Origin: Bacteroidales bacterium
GTDB taxonomy: Bacteria > Bacteroidota > Bacteroidia > Bacteroidales > DTU049
DNA: 64,000 nucleotides
Assembly: GCA_026418905.1 (NCBI GenBank)
Contig: JAOAAK010000003.1
Location: 163,016-227,015, forward strand
Direction of reading: 5' to 3'
Shown in pieces: positions 56,457 to 64,000 of this stretch. A model generated the notes under the pieces. The model was not told where the DNA came from, made no database searches, and saw nothing but the letters and a program-made list of their open reading frames with translations. How positions within the stretch are numbered: the first letter of the stretch is position 1; the number at the start of each line of letters is the position of its first letter. The position numbers and the translations under genes are program-made.

Positions 56457-56481
56457 CCTTCCCATGTGGGGAGGTTTTTTT
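56457..56481 (+). terminator. Rho-independent terminator of the stress operon
   Basis: Stem CCTTCCC (56457-56463) and GGGGAGG (56468-56474) with loop ATGT, seven pairs with one G-T, followed by seven T residues. It ends the operon that starts at uspA. The convergent gene ends inside the T-tract. Confidence 0.85.
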
Positions 56482-57742
56482 ATTTAAAAAATTTCAGCCA
56501 TAATGAGTGAGCATCCTGATCGAAAACACCCAAAATAAAGAAACCTTTTTCTACAGGGAATGAAAGTGACAAACGATAGATCCCAGGAGAATAAAAATCG
56601 GTCTTTTCAAATATTTTCTGTCCTGTTAGAGAATAAAGAATAAATGTATAAATCCCTTCTTTCTCAGTACTTAAGTAAAATGATGCTGTTTGATGATCAT
56701 ACCAGCAGTTGAAGGAAATATTTTTAAGTTCTTCAGTGGAAACATCATTACCTGCAATTACCTTAAGTCGGACAGGCAAATGATCACTATTGTTGTAAAG
56801 AGCATTCAACACATTCAATGGTATTCCCGGTGGATTTGGTGCATCCAAGAGGGATTTATTAAAATGATTTCCATCCTGAGCTATCGTTTCATATGAACCT
56901 GGAATGTATTTTACCTTTTTAGACCCCGAAAACACAGGTAACGTAAAAAGAATAAAATCAAATCTATCATCCATTCCTCCCGGTGCATGACAGTTGTTGT
57001 CACTTGCATGAGTCGATTGTGTGTGATAGGGAGCATACAAGCTATTATCGTGCCAGTCACCTATCTTATTAACTGGATCATAAAAGCGAATGTTGGTATT
57101 GGGATGGTTGATAAGCTTTTGAAAACCAGCCTCGCTAGCATTATAAAAATTAAAGTCTCCTAAAACGAAATAATTTCCTGGAATATTGCGTGCATTGAGA
57201 TAATTCATTAGAATATTTACCATGTTTTCTCGATCTGTGATGTCAGAAGCATAACTCCCAGCCTTTAGATGCATGGAAATGATCGTCAAAAAAATTGTAT
57301 CGCCCAGTTGAAGTGCTGTATTTTTTACATAAAAAGTAAATAAAACAATATCCCTGTAATCCGTGGCCAATGATGTTTGACCTTTAAGGCCTAATTTTTG
57401 AGTATTGTAAAATACATTGCTAGTAATGTCGCTTCCAGAAAGATTCGACCATCCACCCCGAGCATAATAATTTCTCCCGTCTGCGTTCATCACCTGAGAA
57501 AGAAAACGATCATGGTAGCTTACGTTGCTTGAAAGCTCATTGACACTCAAAATATCTGGGAGAGTAAAAGCCATGATTTGTTTGAGGTAATTGTCTTTGT
57601 TATCTATGTTGTTGTTGGTTGAATTGCACCCTCCATAACTTACGCCATATTGCAGGACGTTGTAGGTCATAATGGATATCGTATCCTGACTATGAACAAA
57701 GTAGAATAAAAACGTCAACAGAAAAAGAAAAATTGCCTTCAT
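56480..57742 (-). CDS. Secreted endonuclease/exonuclease/phosphatase-fold protein with T9SS sorting domain
   Basis: 420 residues. Signal peptide MKAIFLFLLTFLFYFVHS. EEP fold: ISIMTYNVLQYG (metal Asn), DILSVNELSS (metal Glu), IISMHLKAGSY, YFVLGDFNFYNA and NNSDHLPVRLKV with the catalytic His. The last ~75 residues (YTFILYSLTGQKIFEK...GFFILGVFDQ) are a T9SS type A sorting domain. It likely cleaves DNA, RNA or another phosphodiester outside the cell. It stands alone behind a -7 box and is distinct from the periplasmic relative at 21467. Confidence 0.88.
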   Translation of the reverse strand: MKAIFLFLLTFLFYFVHSQDTISIMTYNVLQYGVSYGGCNSTNNNIDNKDNYLKQIMAFTLPDILSVNELSSNVSYHDRFLSQVMNADGRNYYARGGWSNLSGSDITSNVFYNTQKLGLKGQTSLATDYRDIVLFTFYVKNTALQLGDTIFLTIISMHLKAGSYASDITDRENMVNILMNYLNARNIPGNYFVLGDFNFYNASEAGFQKLINHPNTNIRFYDPVNKIGDWHDNSLYAPYHTQSTHASDNNCHAPGGMDDRFDFILFTLPVFSGSKKVKYIPGSYETIAQDGNHFNKSLLDAPNPPGIPLNVLNALYNNSDHLPVRLKVIAGNDVSTEELKNISFNCWYDHQTASFYLSTEKEGIYTFILYSLTGQKIFEKTDFYSPGIYRLSLSFPVEKGFFILGVFDQDAHSLWLKFFK

Positions 57743-57752
57743 GGTGTTTTTT

Positions 57753-57760
57753 CAAAAATA
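57753..57760 (-). promoter_or_regulatory. -7 promoter element TATTTTTG upstream of the secreted nuclease-fold gene
   Basis: Minus-strand TATTTTTG, exact TAnnTTTG match, 10 nt before the ATG at 57742. Confidence 0.5.
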
Positions 57761-57865
57761 AACAGAAAAACCGTATCTTCTTTTGGCAAATCCTAGCCTT
57801 AACAATATGCTAATTCCTACTAATAACGTAAAATAATAAACTAATTAAAATTTTGTGTATGCTTA

Positions 57866-59248
57866 TTATTCAGATCGTTTCAATTTCACGGTGAAATGTC
57901 GCATCAAAGGAGCTTCCCAAATAATTTCGAATCCTTTACGTATCTCATTGCGTCGTTCATAGAGATTTTCCAATGCCACAGCAACTACATCCATGTGGTT
58001 ATTCGTGTAGACCCGTCTTGGTATAGAAAGACGAACAAGTTCCAAGTTCGGATAAATGTTTTCTCTCGTATCAGGATCTCGATCAGCTAAGAGAGTACCG
58101 ATTTCCACACCACGAACTCCTGCTTCCAAGTATAACTCCACAGCTAAAGTTTGAGCTACAAATTGTTCGCGCGGTATGTGTGGTAAAAATTTCAATGCAT
58201 CTACAAAAACAGCATGCCCTCCAATAGGTTTTTGCACAGGAATACCTGCATCAATGAGTTTTTGACCAAGGTACCGTACTTGTGCAATTCGAGTCTGGAG
58301 GTAGTTATAATCGATTGCTTCCTGAAGTCCAACAGCTAAAGCTTCCATATCACGACCTGCCATACCTCCATACGTTACGAAACCTTCAAACATAATATTG
58401 TAAAAACTCACATCTCGCCATAGTTTTTCGTCTCGCATGGCTATAAAACCACCTATGTTCACATGCCCATCTTTTTTAGAGCTCATAGTCATCATATTGG
58501 CATGACTATAAATTTCTCTTACAATATCCTTGATACTCCAATCTTCATAGCCAGGCTCACGTTGTTTAATAAAATAAGCGTTCTCTGCAAAACGAGCACT
58601 ATCAATTAAAAGAGGTTTTCGCACTTCTTTAGCAAAATCACTAATTTGCTTGATGTTTTCCATGCTAACAGGTTGACCTCCTGCAGTGTTGTTCGTAATA
58701 GTTACAATAATAAATGGAATGCGATCGTGGGGATAATCCCGAAATACCTTTTCCAGTTTATTTATGTCAACATTTCCCTTGAACGGATGAAGTGAATCAG
58801 TATCGAAAGCTTCGTCTATCGTACAATCAATTGCTCTAGCTTTACGAAACATAATATGCCCTTTGGTTGTGTCGAAATGAGAATTGCCAGGAATGATATC
58901 TCCAGGTTTAATGAGTGTGGAGAAAAGTACGTTTTCTGCTGCACGACCCTGATGGGTAGGCATAAAATAAGGAAATCCGAAAATGTCTTCAATAGTATCC
59001 TTGAGACGGTAATAAGATCTGCTTCCGGCATAGCTTTCATCACCCAACATGAGGGCTGCCCATTGTCTATCACTCATGGCTCCAGTTCCACTGTCGGTGA
59101 GTAAATCGATAAAGACCTTATCTGCTGAGAGATTAAAAAGATTATAATGAGCTTCTTTTATCCATTGTTCCCTCTCCTCTCGAGTGGAGGGTCGAATAAG
59201 TTCAACCATTTTAATCTTATACATTTCCGCAAATGGTAATGGTTTCAT
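57866..59248 (-). CDS. tnaA: Tryptophanase (tryptophan indole-lyase)
   Basis: 460 residues, PLP-dependent beta-eliminating lyase, fold type I. PLP lysine in MTMSSKKDGHVNIGG, phosphate loop in THQGRAAENVLF, substrate region TNNTAGGQPVS. Residues that separate tryptophanase from tyrosine phenol-lyase favour tryptophanase: VEIG replaces the ERG that holds the phenol-lyase-specific Arg, and the C terminus reads MRHFTVKL with His, not Phe-Phe. It would convert L-tryptophan to indole, pyruvate and ammonia. No tnaB permease or TnaC leader is adjacent. The 120-bp upstream gap toward 59249 shows no exact -7 box. Confidence 0.9.
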   Translation of the reverse strand: MKPLPFAEMYKIKMVELIRPSTREEREQWIKEAHYNLFNLSADKVFIDLLTDSGTGAMSDRQWAALMLGDESYAGSRSYYRLKDTIEDIFGFPYFMPTHQGRAAENVLFSTLIKPGDIIPGNSHFDTTKGHIMFRKARAIDCTIDEAFDTDSLHPFKGNVDINKLEKVFRDYPHDRIPFIIVTITNNTAGGQPVSMENIKQISDFAKEVRKPLLIDSARFAENAYFIKQREPGYEDWSIKDIVREIYSHANMMTMSSKKDGHVNIGGFIAMRDEKLWRDVSFYNIMFEGFVTYGGMAGRDMEALAVGLQEAIDYNYLQTRIAQVRYLGQKLIDAGIPVQKPIGGHAVFVDALKFLPHIPREQFVAQTLAVELYLEAGVRGVEIGTLLADRDPDTRENIYPNLELVRLSIPRRVYTNNHMDVVAVALENLYERRNEIRKGFEIIWEAPLMRHFTVKLKRSE

Positions 59249-59535
59249 ATGCTAGTTGTTTTATAAAATTTTCGAAAAAATCAATACCTGTCCCGCTCTT
59301 TTATATTTAAAAAGCGAAAAATCACACCTACCCACCAAAATACGAACTTACTTATCATTGCTGTGTGCAATAATACACGTATTTTTTAAAATGCAAAAAA
59401 AAATCACGAAATTTTTTTCAAATTTTTTCTCAAATCATTTATATCACAAAAAACTATATCGTTTTTAAAAAAATTAAGTTTTTGAGAATTTGAAAATCAT
59501 AAATTTCTTCTAAATCTTCGACCCACCTAACTCAA

Positions 59536-60279
59536 TCATGCAAATATTTTATAAATCATAACTCCTGAAGATATTACAAGAATGGCAAACAAAAACCAGC
59601 GAAAAAATTTTTCGCCTTTGTTGAGAGAAATGCGAACAGAAAACCAGGCTCCCAAAACTGATCCTACGGCCAAAAATAAACCATACAACCAATCTATTTG
59701 ATGATTCCACATAAAAATCAGTATAGAAAAAGGAGTGAAAAGAAAAGTCAACACAAGCTTCAAAGCATTAGCTTTGAACAAAGGCATTTTTAAAAGAAGA
59801 GTAGCACCAAAAAGAAAAAAGATACCAACACCTGCTTGAATAGCACCTCCATACACGCCCATGAGAAAAAAAAGAATATCATGAATAAAATGAGGTTTTA
59901 GGGTTCCTTCACCTTTTCCAAAATCGGGCTTATAGACAGATAAAAAAGCAAAAAATAACATAAAAGCTGCAAGCAGAGCATTTAACAAATGTTCTGGTAC
60001 TTTTATAATGAGGAAGCTTCCTAGGATGGCTCCAGGAATGACTACCAGACCATAACGAAGTGATAGTTTTCTGTCTAATTGTTGTGCTCTATCGTAACCA
60101 ATAACACCTACGAGAGTTTGAAAAAAAATGCCAAGACGATTGGTTGCATTAGCTTCCTGAGGAGAAAGACCCAACATCATTAATACAGGTAACGACAAAA
60201 AAGAACCACTTCCTGCTATGGTATTCACAAAACTAACCACCATGCCTACAACGATCAAAACAATAGCATCAAACAGCAT
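59536..60279 (-). CDS. TauE/SafE-family membrane transporter
   Basis: 247 residues with about eight membrane helices and two copies of the family's repeat, the first with VGMVVSFVNTIAGSGSFLSLPVLMMLGLSPQEANATNR and the second with MGVYGGAIQAGVGIFFLFGATLLLKMPLFKANALK. Members export sulfite, sulfoacetate or other organosulfur and carboxylate anions. The substrate is not indicated by neighbours. The ATG lies 8 nt after a -7 box. Confidence 0.88.
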   Translation of the reverse strand: MLFDAIVLIVVGMVVSFVNTIAGSGSFLSLPVLMMLGLSPQEANATNRLGIFFQTLVGVIGYDRAQQLDRKLSLRYGLVVIPGAILGSFLIIKVPEHLLNALLAAFMLFFAFLSVYKPDFGKGEGTLKPHFIHDILFFLMGVYGGAIQAGVGIFFLFGATLLLKMPLFKANALKLVLTFLFTPFSILIFMWNHQIDWLYGLFLAVGSVLGAWFSVRISLNKGEKFFRWFLFAILVISSGVMIYKIFA

Positions 60280-60287
60280 ATCATTAA

Positions 60288-60295
60288 CAAAACTA
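60288..60295 (-). promoter_or_regulatory. -7 promoter element TAGTTTTG upstream of the TauE/SafE gene
   Basis: Minus-strand TAGTTTTG, exact TAnnTTTG match, 8 nt before the ATG at 60279. The box lies in the 39-bp gap after the stop of the sensor kinase gene. Confidence 0.5.
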
Positions 60296-60318
60296 CGACT
60301 TTTAGATAATTTGGATGA

Positions 60319-62613
60319 TTATGTATCCTTAAGTAAATAAACATTCAATTCTATGCCTTGACCTGGCGAAGTAACGAACTCTAGTGTTCCCCCCATTTCT
60401 CGAACACGTTCCTCTATATGTTTTAGGCCAAGACCTTTTCCAGATTTCTTAACCTTATCAAACTCAAAACCTATACCATCATCTCGATAACGATATAAGA
60501 TAAAATTTTCGAAAGGTAACAATTCAATATAAATATTTCCTGCTTGAGCATGTTTTAGGGTATTGTGTATTAATTCCAGGGTAAGAGCATATAGATTCTT
60601 TTTATACAAAAGAGAATCAATGTCTGTCTTTATGTCAATATGCACTCTAATAGCTTTAGTTTGTGTCAATTCGTCTACATATTGATCTAAAGCTTCTTTT
60701 AATGAGAATGCTTCCCATTGTTCCTCAAGTTGATGGGAAATATCGTATAAGCTTTTATGCAATACTTGTAGGTTTCTTTTAAATCGTAAGAACAGTTCTT
60801 TGTGTTTCTCCTGGATGGAACCTTCTATAACCGAACAACTGGAAGTTAATAGCCCTACTATAGGACTAATTTCGTCGTGTATTTTTCTTGCAAGTTTTTT
60901 TCGCTCTGCTAATTCTGCCTCTGCCCATATTCTCATGTCCTTAATAACATCTTTTTTAATATGTGATACATCGGAGAAAATGAACATGACCTGTTTTCTC
61001 TCTTCGAAAGTCATTTTGATTGCAGTGAGTAAAATAGATTTTAAACAATTTTTATTTAAGTATTCAAAAGTTGATTGCAATGTTATTTCATGATTTTCGA
61101 AAAAAATCTTTATTTCATCTTTTAAGTTTGGTTTTCCTCGAACTTTGGTCAACCAAGTGAAAGGGTCTAAGTGTATTTTCTTTCTATTTATCTCAAAAAG
61201 CTCATATAACTTTTCGTTGGAGAACAACACTTGGTTCGTATTCAGATCCAGAAGCAGTAGACCTTCCTGGATGTTGTCCACTAAAGATTGAAACTGTTGA
61301 TGTAGTCGCTGTAATTGATCGTTCGTTTTTTGAAGTTCAGTGATATCCGTTAAACTTAGAAAAATAAACTCTTTTTCCTTAATCCTTATGAGACGTCCAA
61401 AAGCAATAAAATAAAATAGATAATGTTGCTTTTCTGATGAAAAAACAAATTCTATCTTTTCCCTAATTCCTGCATTGTCAACTCTATTCAGAAAATTACG
61501 GATGGAACAATTTTCACATTCTTCATGGGTGCCACACCCCTCTGAAGATAATAAATCATTGATGCATCGAATAACCTCTCCCCACTTTTTCTGGTAAACC
61601 TCACCTAAATCTGAATGATGTTTTCTTAAAAATTCAAGAGCAGGAGCATTTAAACGATAAATCCGGTATTCTTTATCCAAGATAAATATGTAGTCTGAAA
61701 TAGATTCATATAAAGTCGAAAGTTCTAGCAACGTTTCTTCTAAGCCTAATTTAGAAACCATTTCCGAAGTAATATCCCGGAGTATACCATGAAAAGCAAT
61801 GCATTTTCCTTTATCAAATATTGGCTTTACTACCAATTCAGCATATTTTTTCTCACCATGGGCCGAGACAAAAGAAACGGTTTCTTTTATTTCAAAAAAA
61901 TAACCTTTTGAGGTCCATAAAATCATTTTTTTTAGTTGAAACAAAATTTTATGATATAAATGAGAGGGTAATAATTTTAACATCTTTTCTAAAGTCAGAT
62001 CTTGAAGTGAATAGCCTGTCAGAATGGTTGCATAGGGTGACATGTATTGTAGATTACCCTTCGCATCAGTCAGGAAAACAACGGCTGGCATAGCCTTAAC
62101 CATCAATCTGTATTTTTCTTCGCTTAGCCGAAGGGTTTTTTCACTTTCTCTTCTTCTGGTTACTTCTACTTCCAATTCACGAGTACGTTTTTTTAGAAGA
62201 GATTCTAGGTAATCCTTTTCTACTTTATGCTTATAATAAATAGCTCGGTGGATTTCTTTTAATAATTGGTCTGGATTAGCTTCCTTTTCAACGTAAGCAA
62301 AAAATCTTGCTTCTAATGCCTGTTTTGCAGTTTGTAAGGAAGAAAAAGCCGTGTACACAATAATAGGAATTTCCATAGCATACGAGGAAAGTTCTTTAAA
62401 AAGACTTTCCTGAAAAACACCGTAAAAAAACAAATCAACTATAACAACATCAACTCGATGATTACTTAAGTATGAGATAGCATCCTTAAAATTATCGAAA
62501 CTTATGGGATGAAAACCAGCACCTTTGAGAACTTCTGTAACTGTTTCTCTGATGTGTGGATCATCATCTATGAGTAAAATAGTAAAAGTTGTGTTATCTA
62601 TTAAGGTTTCCAT
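60319..62613 (-). CDS. Hybrid sensor kinase: receiver, PAS domains, HisKA_3-type kinase
   Basis: 764 residues. Residues 1-~130: receiver with acid cluster DDD (16-18) and Asp60 in VDLFFYG. A coiled segment (130-160) leads to PAS one (EEKYRLMVKAMPAVVFLTD, with a PAC), PAS two (LYESISDYIFILDKEYRIYRLN, with a Cys cluster GCGTHEECENCSIRNF) and PAS three (QFQSLVDNIQEGLLLLD). The kinase core is of the NarX/LiaS-like type: KKLARKIHDEISPIVGLL with the phospho-His, then HATPase NTLKHAQ, DDGIGF and GKGLGLKHIEERV. No membrane helix, so it is cytoplasmic. An N-terminal receiver lets it be switched by another kinase. It overlaps the dual-receiver gene by 13 bases. Confidence 0.9.
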   Translation of the reverse strand: METLIDNTTFTILLIDDDPHIRETVTEVLKGAGFHPISFDNFKDAISYLSNHRVDVVIVDLFFYGVFQESLFKELSSYAMEIPIIVYTAFSSLQTAKQALEARFFAYVEKEANPDQLLKEIHRAIYYKHKVEKDYLESLLKKRTRELEVEVTRRRESEKTLRLSEEKYRLMVKAMPAVVFLTDAKGNLQYMSPYATILTGYSLQDLTLEKMLKLLPSHLYHKILFQLKKMILWTSKGYFFEIKETVSFVSAHGEKKYAELVVKPIFDKGKCIAFHGILRDITSEMVSKLGLEETLLELSTLYESISDYIFILDKEYRIYRLNAPALEFLRKHHSDLGEVYQKKWGEVIRCINDLLSSEGCGTHEECENCSIRNFLNRVDNAGIREKIEFVFSSEKQHYLFYFIAFGRLIRIKEKEFIFLSLTDITELQKTNDQLQRLHQQFQSLVDNIQEGLLLLDLNTNQVLFSNEKLYELFEINRKKIHLDPFTWLTKVRGKPNLKDEIKIFFENHEITLQSTFEYLNKNCLKSILLTAIKMTFEERKQVMFIFSDVSHIKKDVIKDMRIWAEAELAERKKLARKIHDEISPIVGLLTSSCSVIEGSIQEKHKELFLRFKRNLQVLHKSLYDISHQLEEQWEAFSLKEALDQYVDELTQTKAIRVHIDIKTDIDSLLYKKNLYALTLELIHNTLKHAQAGNIYIELLPFENFILYRYRDDGIGFEFDKVKKSGKGLGLKHIEERVREMGGTLEFVTSPGQGIELNVYLLKDT

Positions 62614-63353
62614 TTTCTAAAATCTTTGCTTGTGAAACGACAAAGTGCTTGTTCAATTAAACGAATGGTTTGCTTAATGTCGAGTGGTTTTTTTAGATAT
62701 GTATATGCATTACGATTGACGGCTTCCTGAGCAATTCTAATAAACTCTTCTTCTTGTCCGGCGATCATAATTGCAACCGTAGTAGGTGTAATCTTTTTTA
62801 TTGCTAGATACACATCTATTCCATTCATATGTGGTAAGGTTAAGTCAACAAAAACAATATCAAAACGAATTTGACGCACAAGTTCAATAGCATCATGAGA
62901 AGAATGAACCAACACAGCATGAATATTATTTTTTTTCAAATTTTCCATTAGATCTTCATAAAAAGGATCATCGCCTCCTATGAACAAAATAGCTGTGTTG
63001 TAGCTTTCACGAACGATTTGTAATACCAGAGGAATATCAATAGGTTTTTCAAAAAAGGCAATAGCCCCCTGATCGAGCGCTCTATACTTAAGATCCTCTA
63101 CTGTATAGGCACTCATAAAAATAATGCGAAGTCCAGGCTTGATTTCAAGCAGTTGCCGAAAAACTTCTACTCCATCTATGTCAGGCAAGCAAACATCCAA
63201 TAGGATAACTCTTACATCATGTTTTTTAACAAGTTCTATTGCAGTAGTACCATTGGGAGCAATCAAACAATGATAGCCTTCTTCCATGAGGATGTCTTTA
63301 AGCGTTTCACTTAAATTGGGCTCATCATCGACAATAAGAATATATGACGTCAT
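62601..63353 (-). CDS. Dual receiver-domain response regulator without output domain
   Basis: 250 residues, two complete CheY-like domains in a row. Domain one: acid pair Asp9-Asp10, phospho-Asp53 in LLDVCLPDIDG, Lys103 in FEKPID. Domain two: Asp128-Asp129, phospho-Asp170 in VDLTLPHMNG, and a Lys in YLKKPLD. There is no DNA-binding or enzymatic output, so it should act as a phosphate relay or sink between the flanking kinases. Starts overlap both neighbours (4 bases with the upstream kinase, 13 with the downstream one), giving a tight three-gene unit. Confidence 0.92.
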   Translation of the reverse strand: MTSYILIVDDEPNLSETLKDILMEEGYHCLIAPNGTTAIELVKKHDVRVILLDVCLPDIDGVEVFRQLLEIKPGLRIIFMSAYTVEDLKYRALDQGAIAFFEKPIDIPLVLQIVRESYNTAILFIGGDDPFYEDLMENLKKNNIHAVLVHSSHDAIELVRQIRFDIVFVDLTLPHMNGIDVYLAIKKITPTTVAIMIAGQEEEFIRIAQEAVNRNAYTYLKKPLDIKQTIRLIEQALCRFTSKDFRKWKP

Positions 63354-64000
63354 ATTTTAATTTTTTTTACTGTCCACACCAATTCAAAGCAACATCCTTT
63401 TACCTGAGGCAACAATCGAATATCTCCATCATGCCTTTGTAAGATAGCTTTGCAAAGAGTCAGCCCCAAGCCAGTACCGAAACCTTTGGAAGTAAAAAGT
63501 GGGTCAAATATATGGGAGTGATATTCTTCCGGGATACCTACCCCATCATCACAAAATAAAACTTTATACTTTCCCTCTTCCACCCAACCTTTGACCGTAA
63601 TTCGTACGCCTGAAGGGTTGCTTTCAATGCTATTTTTGATAAGGTTTTGAAAAACCATATTAAATTGTTCCTGATCGGCTTGAATAAAAAATGGATCAGG
63701 ATTAAACTCATACGAGAGTTCAACAGGTAAATGCTTAAAATATCTCTCCAAAATATTGTTCAATAAAAGAGCCAAGTCAAATTGACTCATAACAGGATCT
63801 CGAACACGATTAAGTTGCAAAACACTGTTGATTACAGCAAAACAAGATTGCAATTCATCACGGGCAATATGAATATATTTTTGGAGTTCTGGTAACATAT
63901 GTGTTTTTTTCTCCAGTAAAAATAAAGCATTACCTGCAGCTGAAAGAGGATTTTTTAGCTCATGAGCTATGAAAGATGAAACTTGTCCAATTGCTGCAAG
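63350..64000 (-). CDS. Histidine kinase, C-terminal part (runs off the window)
   Basis: At least 216 residues; the coding frame is open to the window edge, so the N terminus and sensor are missing. Seen: HisKA box FIAHELKNPLSAAGNALFLL near the edge, HATPase N box NLIKNSIESNPSG, G1 DDGVGIPEE, F box IFDPLFTSKGFGTGLGLTLCKAIL. A short version starting at Met 63898 would lack the phospho-His and is wrong. It is the first visible gene of the kinase/dual-receiver/hybrid-kinase operon and may phosphorylate the receivers that follow. Confidence 0.92.
   Translation of the reverse strand, partial: LAAIGQVSSFIAHELKNPLSAAGNALFLLEKKTHMLPELQKYIHIARDELQSCFAVINSVLQLNRVRDPVMSQFDLALLLNNILERYFKHLPVELSYEFNPDPFFIQADQEQFNMVFQNLIKNSIESNPSGVRITVKGWVEEGKYKVLFCDDGVGIPEEYHSHIFDPLFTSKGFGTGLGLTLCKAILQRHDGDIRLLPQVKGCCFELVWTVKKIKI

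Noticed and set aside
57866..59248. Annotation as tyrosine phenol-lyase
   Set aside because: The Arg and Phe that define phenol-lyase are replaced by the Ile and His found in tryptophanase.

Overview
The window looks like a piece of chromosome from an AT-rich member of the Bacteroidota. Four predicted secreted proteins end in type A C-terminal sorting domains of the type IX secretion system (T9SS), and a gene for the T9SS/gliding lipoprotein SprE (PorW) is present. Other pointers are a three-gene B-type succinate dehydrogenase, a likely glsA-glsB glycine-lipid pair, the Bacteroidota-specific -7 promoter element TAnnTTTG before many genes, and the near absence of Shine-Dalgarno sequences. I see no phage, insertion sequence, CRISPR array or rRNA. 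One tRNA, tRNA-Ser(CGA), is present. Placement below phylum is not possible from reading alone, though several features resemble Bacteroidales.

Layout. 1-6.5 kb is sparse: a secreted polyesterase-like alpha/beta hydrolase, a tail-fibre-like S74 gene broken by a nonsense codon inside a fresh 306-bp tandem duplication, and a secreted papain-fold peptidase. 6.5-14.3 kb holds sdhCAB (minus strand) and a potassium uptake operon trkA-trkH-trkH (plus strand). 14.4-29.8 kb is housekeeping and envelope: an outer-membrane barrel, tRNA-Ser, sprE, a bactofilin, two ATP-synthase accessory-type membrane proteins without the ATP synthase, a sigma-54 activator-lptE-TPR-secG run, an endonuclease/phosphatase-fold protein, pepD, glyS, a small winged-helix protein, a C-terminal processing protease, and glsA-glsB-engB on the minus strand. 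30.0-44.4 kb is the division and cell wall (dcw) cluster: mraZ, rsmH, ftsL, ftsI, murE, mraY, a severely truncated murD, ftsW, murG, murC, ftsQ, ftsA, ftsZ. 44.4-51.7 kb has two large T9SS cargo proteins and a glycosyltransferase. 51.7-56.5 kb has arsC and a tightly packed six-gene unit: uspA, a kinase-RapZ fusion, an ECF sigma factor, an anti-sigma factor and two CpxP/Spy-like sensors, closed by a hairpin terminator. 56.5-64 kb holds a secreted nuclease-fold protein, tryptophanase, a TauE/SafE transporter, and a signalling cluster (histidine kinase cut by the window edge, dual receiver, receiver-PAS-kinase).

The most unusual observation is murD. The gene sits in its normal place between mraY and ftsW, but only the C-terminal ligase domain is left (181 codons). 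The ATP-binding domain is absent, and two lysine-containing motifs in the remaining part have changed. The partner transpeptidase FtsI carries KTA where KTG is expected. Other items worth attention are the six-gene envelope-stress/amino-sugar unit, and a repeated promoter geometry in which the -7 box ends only 4-10 nt before the start codon. The tRNA gene shows the same geometry, which points to leaderless mRNAs.
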